From Pseudomonadota bacterium (GTDB lineage Bacteria; Pseudomonadota; Gammaproteobacteria; Burkholderiales; SG8-39): DNA of 11,289 nt. Under the pieces are notes generated by a model. It ran no database searches. It was not told where the DNA came from and saw nothing but the letters and a program-made list of their open reading frames with translations. The DNA lies in assembly GCA_021825225.1 (NCBI GenBank), contig JAKAIH010000034.1, forward strand, positions 1-11,289, read 5' to 3'. Below are positions 5,064-11,289 of the stretch, piece after piece; positions within the stretch are counted from its first letter, which is position 1; the number at the start of each line of letters is the position of its first letter. Both the position numbers and the translations under genes were made by a program.

Positions 5064-5711
5064 TTGTTTGCGCTGATCACCGCTGCGGGCTGGCCGGTAT
5101 ATCCGCTGTTGATCGCCTCGATCATCGCCGTAGCCCTGATCATCGAGCGCCTGATGATACTGCGCAAAGAGAAAATCGTGCCTGCGAATCTGCTCGGCAA
5201 GGTGGTCAATGCCTATCGCCAGCAGGGCGTCAATCCGCAAATGCTGGATCAGCTGGCCAAGGATTCCCCGCTGGGGCAGGTGCTGGCTGCCGGCCTGAGA
5301 AACCACAAAAGCTCGCGTTATGTGATGAAGGAAGCGATCGAAGAGGCGGGGCATGCGGTAGCGCACGAACTGGAGCGCTTCCTAACCACTCTGGGTACGC
5401 TCGCCACCATCGCCCCGCTGATGGGGCTGTTCGGCACCGTAGTGGGGATGATCGAAATCTTCGGCTCGCAAGCGCCCTCCGGTACCAATCCGCAGGTGCT
5501 GGCGCATGGGATCTCGGTGGCGCTGTACAACACCGCGCTGGGTCTGGTGGTCGCGATTCCGGCAATGATTTTCTACCGCCATTTCCGCGCCAAGGTGGAT
5601 AGTTTTCTGGTGGATATGGAGCAGCAGGCGAGCAAGCTGGTCGACCTGATACATGGCGAGCGCATCGACTTCGATGCGGCCAGGTCGCAGCAGTCGCCAG
5701 ACAGGGCATGA
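5064..5711 (+). CDS. exbB: ExbB/TolQ/MotA-family proton channel protein
   Basis: Inner-membrane component of a proton-driven complex that, with ExbD, energises outer-membrane or envelope processes. The 215-aa protein has a first span at about 12-31, a cytoplasmic loop of about 75 residues, and two further spans at about 109-134 and 149-171. The second span carries the family motif LATIAPLMGLFGTVVGMIE (113-131), and the third contains SVALYNTALGLVVAIPAM. The start codon is TTG at 5064 with GGGAGA 5 bases upstream; it gives the normal short N-terminus. The stop overlaps the exbD start as ATGA, so the two are translationally coupled. No tonB gene follows. The exbB-exbD-lpxK order is common in Proteobacteria, where the physiological partner of this ExbBD pair is often unclear. 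Confidence 0.93.
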   Translation: MFALITAAGWPVYPLLIASIIAVALIIERLMILRKEKIVPANLLGKVVNAYRQQGVNPQMLDQLAKDSPLGQVLAAGLRNHKSSRYVMKEAIEEAGHAVAHELERFLTTLGTLATIAPLMGLFGTVVGMIEIFGSQAPSGTNPQVLAHGISVALYNTALGLVVAIPAMIFYRHFRAKVDSFLVDMEQQASKLVDLIHGERIDFDAARSQQSPDRA

Positions 5712-6124
5712 ATTTTCAGCGCTTCCAGGCCAGGGAGCCCCTGGAGATCAACCTGATCCCCTTGATCGATGTCCTGCTGGTGATCCTGATTTTCCTGATG
5801 ATCACCACCACCTATTCCAAGTACGCCGAATTGCAGATCAACCTGCCCACCGCCGATGCGCAGAAGCAGCTGGAGCGGCCCAATGAAATCAACATCACGG
5901 TCAACGCCAGCGGGCAGTACACCATCAATCGCAGGCCGGTGGTTTTCCGCGACGTGGCTGGCCTGTCCGATGAAATGCGCCGCGCCGCAGGAGAACTCAA
6001 GGATCCGGTGGTGGTGATCAGCGCCGATGCGAACGCCACGCATCAGTCGGTGATCTACATCATGGAAGCGTCGCGGCTGGCCGGATACGGCCATATCTCT
6101 TTCGCCACGCAGACCACAAAATAG
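5708..6124 (+). CDS. exbD: ExbD/TolR-family biopolymer transport protein
   Basis: Partner of ExbB: a single-span inner-membrane protein with a periplasmic domain. The 138-aa protein has a short cytoplasmic N-terminus (FQAREPLEINLIPLID) and one span (about 15-37) with the essential proton-carrying Asp at residue 21 in LIDVLLVILIFLM, followed by the periplasmic domain with NITVNASGQY, a VVVISADANATH strand and the final helix-strand segment. All family features are present. ATG 5708 overlaps the exbB stop by four bases (ATGA). lpxK starts 35 bases after the stop, in the same operon. Confidence 0.94.
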   Translation: MNFQRFQAREPLEINLIPLIDVLLVILIFLMITTTYSKYAELQINLPTADAQKQLERPNEINITVNASGQYTINRRPVVFRDVAGLSDEMRRAAGELKDPVVVISADANATHQSVIYIMEASRLAGYGHISFATQTTK

Positions 6125-6159
6125 GCCGCGGGCGCGGTCCTCGCCGGGGAGTGGAGGAA

Positions 6160-7149
6160 GTGGGAGCGAGCTTTCCGGATAGGCACTGGTATCGCCTCAG
6201 CGTGCTGTCTCTCGCGCTGTGGCCGGCGAGCCTGCTGTTCCGCCTGCTGTACGCGCTGCGCCGGCTCGCCTACCGCTGCGGCGTTTTGCCTACGGTACGC
6301 CTGCCGGTAGCGGTGATCGTCGTCGGCAATCTTGTGGCGGGCGGCACCGGCAAGACGCCGCTCGTGCTGTGGCTGGCCGCGCTGCTGCAACAGCACGGCC
6401 GCAAGCCCGGCATCCTCAGCCGCGGCTACCGCGGCAGCGCCGCGGGGCCGATGGCCGTCGCCGTCGACAGCCCGGCGGAGCTGGCCGGTGACGAACCGCT
6501 GCTGCTCGCGCGCGCCGCGGGCTGTCCGGTTTGGATAGGCCGCGACCGCGCCGCGGCCGGCCGCGGCCTGCTTGCCGCGCATCCGGAGTGCGACGTGCTG
6601 ATACTCGACGACGGGTTGCAGCACTACCGGCTCGCGCGCGACATCGAAATCGCGGTGGAAGACGAACGCGGCGCCGGCAACGGGCTGCTGCTGCCGGCGG
6701 GGCCGCTGCGCGAACCGGCATCGCGCCGGGTGGATGCCTGGGTGGTCAACTCGGCGCCGCCTGGAATCCACAGTCCTTCGTTCCGCATGGATCTGCGCGG
6801 CGAGCGCTTTCGCCGCGTGGCCGCGCCGCGCGACAGCGTGCCGGTCGCGGCGCTCGCGCACAAGAAGCTGCACGCCGTGGCCGGAATCGGCAATCCCAAG
6901 CGCTTTTTCGACCATCTGTCGCGCCTGGGTTTGACTACGGTGAATCACGCTTTTCCCGATCACTACGCCTACAGCGCCGGCGATCTCGATTTCGGCGATT
7001 GCGATGCGCTGCTTATGACCGAGAAGGATGCGGTAAAATGCGAAGCGTTTGCACGCGGGCACTGGTACGCGCTGCAGGTCGAGGCTGAGCTGGCCCCGGC
7101 ATTTTCCGATTTCATTCTGGCGAAGCTAAATGGACTCAAGACTGCTTGA
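6160..7149 (+). CDS. lpxK: Tetraacyldisaccharide 4'-kinase
   Basis: Inner-membrane-associated kinase of lipid A biosynthesis; it phosphorylates the 4' position of the tetraacyldisaccharide-1-phosphate precursor to give lipid IVA, using ATP. The protein is about 329 aa, normal for LpxK. After an N-terminal hydrophobic anchor (about residues 13-35) come the Walker A motif [13 protein letters not shown] (55-67), [28 protein letters not shown], the DDGLQH motif (150-155), [10 protein letters not shown], and the C-terminal FPDHYAYS and MTEKDAVKC motifs. I prefer GTG 6160 because GGGGAG (6146-6151) sits 8 bases ahead. The in-frame GTG at 6151 adds three residues but would have its Shine-Dalgarno directly abutting it. 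The 3' end overlaps trm112 by 20 bases. Confidence 0.95.
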   Translation: MGASFPDRHWYRLSVLSLALWPASLLFRLLYALRRLAYRCGVLPTVRLPVAVIVVGNLVAGGTGKTPLVLWLAALLQQHGRKPGILSRGYRGSAAGPMAVAVDSPAELAGDEPLLLARAAGCPVWIGRDRAAAGRGLLAAHPECDVLILDDGLQHYRLARDIEIAVEDERGAGNGLLLPAGPLREPASRRVDAWVVNSAPPGIHSPSFRMDLRGERFRRVAAPRDSVPVAALAHKKLHAVAGIGNPKRFFDHLSRLGLTTVNHAFPDHYAYSAGDLDFGDCDALLMTEKDAVKCEAFARGHWYALQVEAELAPAFSDFILAKLNGLKTA

Positions 7150-7312
7150 CATCCTGGTGTGCCCGATCTGCAAGGGGCCCTTGCTCTACCGCAAAGCCGA
7201 GCAGGAATTTGTCTGCAAGGCCGACCGGCTGGCGTTCCAGATTCGCGACGGCATTCCGGTAATGCTCGAGGAAGAAGCGCGCAAGCTCGATCCTGCAGAA
7301 GAAATCAAGTAA
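7130..7312 (+). CDS. ycaR: Trm112/YcaR family small protein (UPF0434)
   Basis: A 60-aa protein of the Trm112-like family. It closely resembles E. coli YcaR, including the MD-RLL start, the CPIC motif (C11, C14), a third Cys at 29 (VCK, as in YcaR) and the [13 protein letters not shown] signature (39-51). Eukaryotic and archaeal Trm112 activate methyltransferases; the bacterial role is less clear. It lies at the usual place after lpxK and overlaps it by 20 bases. kdsB, which commonly follows in Proteobacteria, is absent; a GC-rich hairpin and then the ABC-F gene come instead. Confidence 0.92.
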   Translation: MDSRLLDILVCPICKGPLLYRKAEQEFVCKADRLAFQIRDGIPVMLEEEARKLDPAEEIK

Positions 7313-7351
7313 TGCCGCAGATCCGCGCAAGGCGCCGCGCCGGCCGCCTGC

Positions 7352-7373
7352 TGCCGCGGCCTTAGCCGCGGCA
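7352..7373. other. GC-rich hairpin between trm112 and the ABC-F gene
   Basis: TGCCGCGGC (7352-7360) and GCCGCGGCA (7365-7373) form a perfect 9-bp stem with a CTTA loop. No T-run follows on either strand. It may end or stabilise the exbB-operon message, but the lack of a T-run argues against a standard terminator. Confidence 0.5.
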
Positions 7374-7428
7374 CAACGCCGGGCGCCGGGCTTGCTCTGG
7401 CTCTGCGCCGAACAAATCCGCACATCAC

Positions 7429-9312
7429 ATGATCACGCTACGCCAACTCACGCTCGCGCGCGGCAGCAAGCTGCTGCTCGAAGGCGTCGACCTCACTTTG
7501 CATGCCGGGCAGAAGATCGGCGTGGTCGGGGCGAACGGCTGCGGCAAGTCGAGCCTGTTCGCGCTGCTGCTGGGCGACCTGCACCAGGAAGCGGGCGATC
7601 TGGAACTGCCCGGTCGGCTCGCCATCGCGCACGTGGCGCAGGACATTCCGGCGGGCGCGCAGGCGGCGATCGAGCATGTCATCGACGGCGATGCGCCGCT
7701 GCGCGCGCTCGAGCAGGAACTGGCGCAGGCGCACGAGGACGATGACGGCGAGCGCCTCGCCGGCCTGTACGAGGCGTTCGAGCACGCCGGCGGCTATGCC
7801 GCGCGCAGCCGCGCCGCCAGCCTGATGCACGGTCTCGGATTCGACGCGGGCGAACTGGAGCAGCCGGTAGACGCCTTCTCCGGTGGCTGGCGCATGCGCC
7901 TGAAGCTCGCGCGCGCACTGATGTGCCGCTCGGACCTGCTGCTGCTGGACGAGCCTACCAATCACCTCGATCTGGATGCGGTGATCTGGCTGGAGCAATG
8001 GCTGCGCGACTACCCCGGCACGCTGCTCGCGATATCGCACGACCGGGATTTCCTCGATGGCACCGTCGGCCATATCCTTGCGCTGGAGCGCTGCCGGGCG
8101 AAGTTGTACACGGGGAACTACTCGGCATTCGAAGAGCAGCGTGCGATGCATCTGGCGCAGCAGCAGGCGGCCTACCAGAAGCAGCAGCGCGATATCGCGC
8201 ATCTGCACTCCTATGTCGAGCGCTTTCGCGCCAAGGCCACCAAGGCGCGCCAGGCGCAAAGCCGGCTGAAGGCGCTGGCACGCATGGAAATCATCTCGCC
8301 GGCGCACGTCGATGCGCCATTCGACTTCCGCATGCGCGAGCCGCTGGCCGGCCCCGATCCGCTGCTCACGCTGGAGGATGCCGCCGCCGGCTATGACGGG
8401 CGCGCCGTCCTGTCGGAAATCAAACTTGCCATTACGGCAGGCGCTCGCATCGGGCTGCTCGGGCGCAACGGCGCGGGCAAGTCGACGCTGATCAAACTGC
8501 TTGCGGGAGAGCTTGCTCCGCTCGCGGGCACGCGCCTGGAAGGCAAGGGTCTGGCGATCGGCTATTTCGCCCAGCACCAGATCGAAGTGCTGCGGCCGGA
8601 CGAGTCGCCGCTGCAGCACCTGGTGCGCCTGGATGCGCGCACGCGCGAGCAGGAATTGCGCGATTTTCTCGGCGGTTTCGATTTTCGCGGCGACATGGCG
8701 CTCGAACCGATTGCGCCGTTCTCCGGCGGCGAGAAGGCCAGGCTGGCGCTGGCGCTGCTGGTGTGGCAGCGGCCGAACCTGCTGCTGCTGGACGAGCCCA
8801 CCAACCACCTCGATCTGGAAATGCGCCATGCGCTCACGCTCGCCTTGCAGGAATACGAGGGCGCGATCGTGCTGGTGTCGCACGACCGGCATTTGCTGCG
8901 CACTACTGCCGACAGTTTGTGGCTGGTCGCGGACGGGGCGGTGCGGCCCTTCGATGGCGATCTGGACGACTACCGCGACTGGTTGCGCCAGCGCGAGGCG
9001 GGCGCAGCGGCGGCCGAGCCGGCGGGCGCGACGCGCAAGCAGCAAAAGCGCGAAGAGGCAGAGGCGCGTAACCGGCGCTATGCGCAGAAGCGGCCGCTAA
9101 CGCAGCGCCTGAGCAAGCTCGAGCGGCGCATGGCCGAGCTCGAACGCGAACGCGCGCTGCTGGGCAAATGGCTGGCCGATCCGGAAAGCTACGCCGACGC
9201 GAATAAGTTCAAGGTTGAGCTCGTGCGCGAAGGAAAACTGGCCGCTGAATTGACCAAGGCGGAAGAAGAATGGCTGGCGCTGCAGGCCGAGCTGGAGATG
9301 CTGGGCGACTAG
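7429..9312 (+). CDS. yheS: ABC-F ATPase, YheS type
   Basis: A soluble ABC-F protein with two ATP-binding domains in one chain and no membrane spans; such proteins bind the ribosomal E site and relieve stalled or difficult translation. In 627 aa it shows Walker A1 (GANGCGKSS, 34-42), signature 1 (SGGWR, 151-155), Walker B1 (LLLLDEPTNHLDLD, 170-183), the interdomain linker (about 235-295, with RFRAKATKARQAQSR), Walker A2 (GRNGAGKST, 345-353), signature 2 (SGGEK, 432-436) and Walker B2 (LLLLDEPTNHLDLE, 451-464). A charged C-terminal extension (about 538-625) is predicted to be coiled coil. The sequence follows E. coli YheS closely from memory, including the linker. No Shine-Dalgarno is visible before the ATG. 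The stop codon overlaps that of the convergent downstream gene in the palindrome CTAG. Confidence 0.95.
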   Translation: MITLRQLTLARGSKLLLEGVDLTLHAGQKIGVVGANGCGKSSLFALLLGDLHQEAGDLELPGRLAIAHVAQDIPAGAQAAIEHVIDGDAPLRALEQELAQAHEDDDGERLAGLYEAFEHAGGYAARSRAASLMHGLGFDAGELEQPVDAFSGGWRMRLKLARALMCRSDLLLLDEPTNHLDLDAVIWLEQWLRDYPGTLLAISHDRDFLDGTVGHILALERCRAKLYTGNYSAFEEQRAMHLAQQQAAYQKQQRDIAHLHSYVERFRAKATKARQAQSRLKALARMEIISPAHVDAPFDFRMREPLAGPDPLLTLEDAAAGYDGRAVLSEIKLAITAGARIGLLGRNGAGKSTLIKLLAGELAPLAGTRLEGKGLAIGYFAQHQIEVLRPDESPLQHLVRLDARTREQELRDFLGGFDFRGDMALEPIAPFSGGEKARLALALLVWQRPNLLLLDEPTNHLDLEMRHALTLALQEYEGAIVLVSHDRHLLRTTADSLWLVADGAVRPFDGDLDDYRDWLRQREAGAAAAEPAGATRKQQKREEAEARNRRYAQKRPLTQRLSKLERRMAELERERALLGKWLADPESYADANKFKVELVREGKLAAELTKAEEEWLALQAELEMLGD

Positions 9313-9839
9313 TTGAGGGTCTTCGGCGCAGCTGCGTCGTCGGCAACCGTCTGCGCCAGCAGGGTCGGCAGCACCAGCTCGATGTCCCAGTCGGACTTGG
9401 CCACGGCATTCTGCAGCAGTTTGCACAGCGAGTGCAGCAGCGTATTGTCCAGGGTCAGGTGCAGGCCCTGGCCCTGCTGCGGCAGCAGTCCGAGCACCTG
9501 ATCGCCGCGCTCGTTTCTGCTCGCCTGGATGTTTACCACCAATATCGGCTCCTCGCCGAGCGGCATTTCGCGCGGCGCTTCCTCGAAGGGATCGGCGAAA
9601 TTGGCTCGGCCGAGCGCCTGCTCGTGCTGCATGCCCAACAGGGCGTCGCGCGCCTGCGGGTTGCTCTGCAGCGCGACTTCAGGCGAGGAGCGCAGCATCT
9701 GCAGCAGCAGCGGCCACAACAGGCGCGTCGCGCGCCGCGTCAGCCACAGGCGCACTTCGATCCGGTTGTCGGTGCTCACGCGCAGCAGCAGCCGGTCCTG
9801 TTCGGGAATGAAGTCGAGCTTGAGTTGGTGCAGGCGCAT
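9309..9839 (-). CDS. Conserved hypothetical protein downstream of queG
   Basis: A 176-aa protein with no signal peptide or membrane span. It begins MRLHQLKLDFIPEQDRLLLRV, followed by EVRLWLTRRATRLLWPLLLQML, DALLGMQHEQAL and a C-terminal helical part (LTLDNTLLHSLCKLLQNAV, then SDWDIEL). It resembles a family of uncharacterised proteins of this size that I recall from Betaproteobacteria; I cannot name a function. TAAGGT lies 5 bases before the ATG, and queG ends 31 bases upstream on the same strand, so the two probably share a transcript. The stop overlaps that of yheS by four bases (CTAG). Confidence 0.82.
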   Translation of the reverse strand: MRLHQLKLDFIPEQDRLLLRVSTDNRIEVRLWLTRRATRLLWPLLLQMLRSSPEVALQSNPQARDALLGMQHEQALGRANFADPFEEAPREMPLGEEPILVVNIQASRNERGDQVLGLLPQQGQGLHLTLDNTLLHSLCKLLQNAVAKSDWDIELVLPTLLAQTVADDAAAPKTLN

Positions 9840-9870
9840 GGTGCGACCTTAATCGAATCGGTCGATTCTA

Positions 9871-10935
9871 TCAAATGCCGTGGCGCTGCAAGGCCCAGGC
9901 GACATGCTCGCGCACCAGTGCCGATGGATCGTCCGCGCGCGATCTCAGTGCGGCGACCACGGCTGCGCTGCTCGGCGCATTGCCCAGGCCCACGGCAAGA
10001 TTGCGCGACCAGCGCTCGTAGCCGATGCGGAGAATGGCGCTGCCCGCCATGCGCTCGCGGAAGCCGCTTTCGTTCCAGGCGAACAATTCCGCCAACTGTA
10101 CATCGTCCAGACCATGGCGCACGCGGAAATCCGGCTCGCCGCTCATTCCGGCGTAGCGGTTCCAGGGGCAGGCGAGCTGGCAGTCGTCGCAGCCGTAGAC
10201 GCGATTGCCGATCAGCGGCCGCAGTTCGCGCGGAATCGAACCTTTGAGCTCGATGGTGAGATAGGAAATACAGCGCCGGGCATCGACCCGGTAGGGAGCG
10301 ACGATCGCGCCGGTGGGGCAGATGTCCAGGCATTTGCGGCAGCTGCCGCAGTGATTCCTGACCGGCGCATCGGCGGGCAGCGGCAGGTCGGTGTAGATTT
10401 CGCCCAGAAAAAAATACGAGCCGGCATCGCGCGCGAGCAGCAGCGTGTGCTTGCCGCGCCAGCCCAGGCCGCTTCTTGCGGCCAGTTCCACTTCCAGCAC
10501 CGGCGCCGAGTCGGTATACACGCGATGGCCGAAGGCGCCGATCTCGCGTTCGATGCGCCGCGCGAGCTGCGCCAGCCGGCTGCGCACGAGCTTGTGATAA
10601 TCGCGGCCGGTGGCATAGCGCGCGATGTAGGCCTTTTCCGGAGCGCGAATGACAGACCAGGACTCGGCCGCCTCGGGCCGATAGTTCATGCGCACACTGA
10701 TCACGCGGATCGTCCCGGGATGCAGTTCCGCCGGGCGCGCGCGTTTCATGCCGTGCCTTGCCATGTAGTCCATCTCGCCGTGGAAACCGGCGGCGAGCCA
10801 ATGCGCGAGGCCGGCTTCGGCGCTGCCGAGGTCGGCCTCGGCGATGCCCACCGCCTGGAATCCGAGTTCTCGCCCCCAGACCTTGATCGTGCGCGCAAGC
10901 GCAGTGTAATTGCGATCAGTCCCTGCCGTGGACAT
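9871..10935 (-). CDS. queG: Epoxyqueuosine reductase
   Basis: Cobalamin-dependent iron-sulfur enzyme that reduces epoxyqueuosine to queuosine in tRNA, the last step of queuosine synthesis. The 354-aa protein has the family motifs FHGEMDYMARH (51-61), GTIRVISVRMNY (74-85), YATGRDYHKL (107-116), the TDSAPVLE segment with its conserved Asp (142), GWRGKHTLLL, and two [4Fe-4S] sites: CGSCRKCLDICP (Cys 196, 199, 202, 206) and CDDCQLACPWNR (Cys 249, 252, 256), with C222 between. The C-terminal HEAT-like part (SAVVAALRSR ... VREHVAWALQRH) is present. The frame is open to 11202, but the stretch before 10935 has no family similarity; starting at MSTAG matches the usual N-terminus. No strong ribosome binding site is seen. 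The 176-aa protein gene follows 31 bases later. Confidence 0.95.
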   Translation of the reverse strand: MSTAGTDRNYTALARTIKVWGRELGFQAVGIAEADLGSAEAGLAHWLAAGFHGEMDYMARHGMKRARPAELHPGTIRVISVRMNYRPEAAESWSVIRAPEKAYIARYATGRDYHKLVRSRLAQLARRIEREIGAFGHRVYTDSAPVLEVELAARSGLGWRGKHTLLLARDAGSYFFLGEIYTDLPLPADAPVRNHCGSCRKCLDICPTGAIVAPYRVDARRCISYLTIELKGSIPRELRPLIGNRVYGCDDCQLACPWNRYAGMSGEPDFRVRHGLDDVQLAELFAWNESGFRERMAGSAILRIGYERWSRNLAVGLGNAPSSAAVVAALRSRADDPSALVREHVAWALQRHGI

Positions 10936-11153
10936 AACTAGGGCGCCGCCGCCGGTTTTGCGTGGAGGACGGTAACTTCCATCGCTGCAATTCTTTCGCG
11001 AATAATATTGCGCGCGCTCAAATTCGATTGGCCTGGAATGAACTATACAGATCTGGTCCAGGACGAACGATAGCAAATTGCCATGCCCATCAAAACCGGA
11101 CACGAACGCAGCCGCCGCTGCTGCTATCGGTGGCGCCGGGCCGAAGCGGAAAC
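10936..11153. other. Divergent control region between queG and the ABC transporter gene
   Basis: A non-coding gap of 218 bases. It contains a minus-strand TATAGT (11047-11042) that could be a queG -10, without a good -35, lying between the arms of an inverted repeat CCTGGA (11032-11037) / TCCAGG (11057-11062). A perfect TTCGCGAA palindrome is at 10995-11002. None can be assigned to a known regulator. Confidence 0.35.
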
Positions 11154-11289
11154 ATGACCAAGGTCGAACATCACCTATGGCAGCGCTTTTGGGCTGTCGC
11201 AACGCCCTACTGGCGCCTGGAAGACAAATGGAAAGCCTGGAGCCTGCTCGCCCTGCTGGTGCTGTTGCTGCTGGCGGAAACCAGATTCG
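11154..11289 (+). CDS. ABC transporter permease/ATPase, SbmA/BacA-YddA type, N-terminal fragment
   Basis: The ATG at 11154 opens a frame running off the window end. The 45 visible residues show a short basic head, a QRFWAVATPYWRLEDKWKAW segment and the first membrane span (LLALLVLLLLAE). The FW-ATPYW---KW-AW-LLAL pattern followed by a hydrophobic span is typical of the start of SbmA/BacA-like and YddA-type transporters, which in related bacteria move peptides or vitamin B12-like compounds. The ATP-binding domain, if present, is outside the window, so family and substrate cannot be settled. GCGGAA lies just ahead of the ATG. Confidence 0.65.
   Translation, partial: MTKVEHHLWQRFWAVATPYWRLEDKWKAWSLLALLVLLLLAETRF

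Noticed and set aside
6055..7062. 335-codon open frame antisense to lpxK
   Set aside because: lpxK is intact with Walker A and DDGLQH motifs; the antisense translation is Arg/Ala/Gln-rich and unrelated to any family I know.
7438..9045. 535-codon open frame antisense to yheS
   Set aside because: It mirrors a complete ABC-F gene with all motifs; long antisense frames are expected in GC-rich coding DNA, and its translation is Arg/Gln/His-rich with no recognisable motif.
9855..9868. GAATCG/CGATTC inverted repeat between queG and the 176-aa gene
   Set aside because: The two-base spacer allows only about a 5-bp stem with a tight loop; too weak and AT-poor to call a regulatory element.
9880..10941. 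353-codon open frame opposite queG
   Set aside because: queG has all its catalytic and cluster motifs on the minus strand; the opposite frame is a composition shadow.
10936..11202. 89-codon N-terminal extension of queG up to an ATG at 11202
   Set aside because: The extension has no QueG-family similarity, would overlap the start of the divergent transporter gene, and the ATG at 10935 gives the usual N-terminus.

Overview
The window is dense, GC-rich bacterial chromosome carrying ordinary housekeeping genes. Gene content and protein similarity point to a betaproteobacterium: an E. coli-like isocitrate lyase, Fe-superoxide dismutase, YheS and QueG, together with the xseA / exbB-exbD-lpxK-trm112 arrangement. 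The lineage call rests on recall of gene families, not on a search. I see no rRNA, tRNA, CRISPR array, insertion sequence or prophage, and no convincing new multigene system.

Layout, left to right. (1) 1-250: the 3' end of isocitrate lyase (aceA) and a clean intrinsic terminator. (2) 264-1300: a hairpin leader, the RluE-type 23S rRNA pseudouridine synthase, and a 75-aa exported Lys/Ala-rich protein built on DNA repeats, closed by a strong terminator. (3) 1301-1893: a short leader with its own terminator-like hairpin just ahead of a DUF192 exported protein. (4) On the minus strand, 4641 down to 1903: xseA (exonuclease VII large subunit), then sodB with its own sigma70-like promoter and a structured 5' leader, then a strong intercistronic hairpin, an unlisted 32-aa single-membrane-span protein, and a four-span membrane protein of the PuuD/urate-oxidase N-terminal family. 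(5) 4642-5063: a 422-bp non-coding divergent region with two perfect DnaA boxes in inverted orientation plus near-matches. (6) 5064-7312: a tight operon exbB-exbD-lpxK-trm112 with overlapping or closely spaced genes, combining a proton-driven energy-transducing pair with lipid A biosynthesis. (7) 7429-9312: an ABC-F ribosome-associated ATPase (YheS type). (8) On the minus strand, 10935 down to 9309: queG (epoxyqueuosine reductase) followed by an uncharacterised 176-aa protein. (9) 11154 to the end: the start of a probable SbmA/BacA-YddA type ABC transporter, divergent from queG.

The most interesting signals are small and lie between or beside the standard genes. They are the DnaA-box cluster between xseA and exbB, the 32-aa membrane protein one base ahead of the PuuD-like gene, the structured sodB leader with a possible 17-codon upstream ORF, and the second terminator hairpin in front of the DUF192 gene. 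All functional statements about these are inference.
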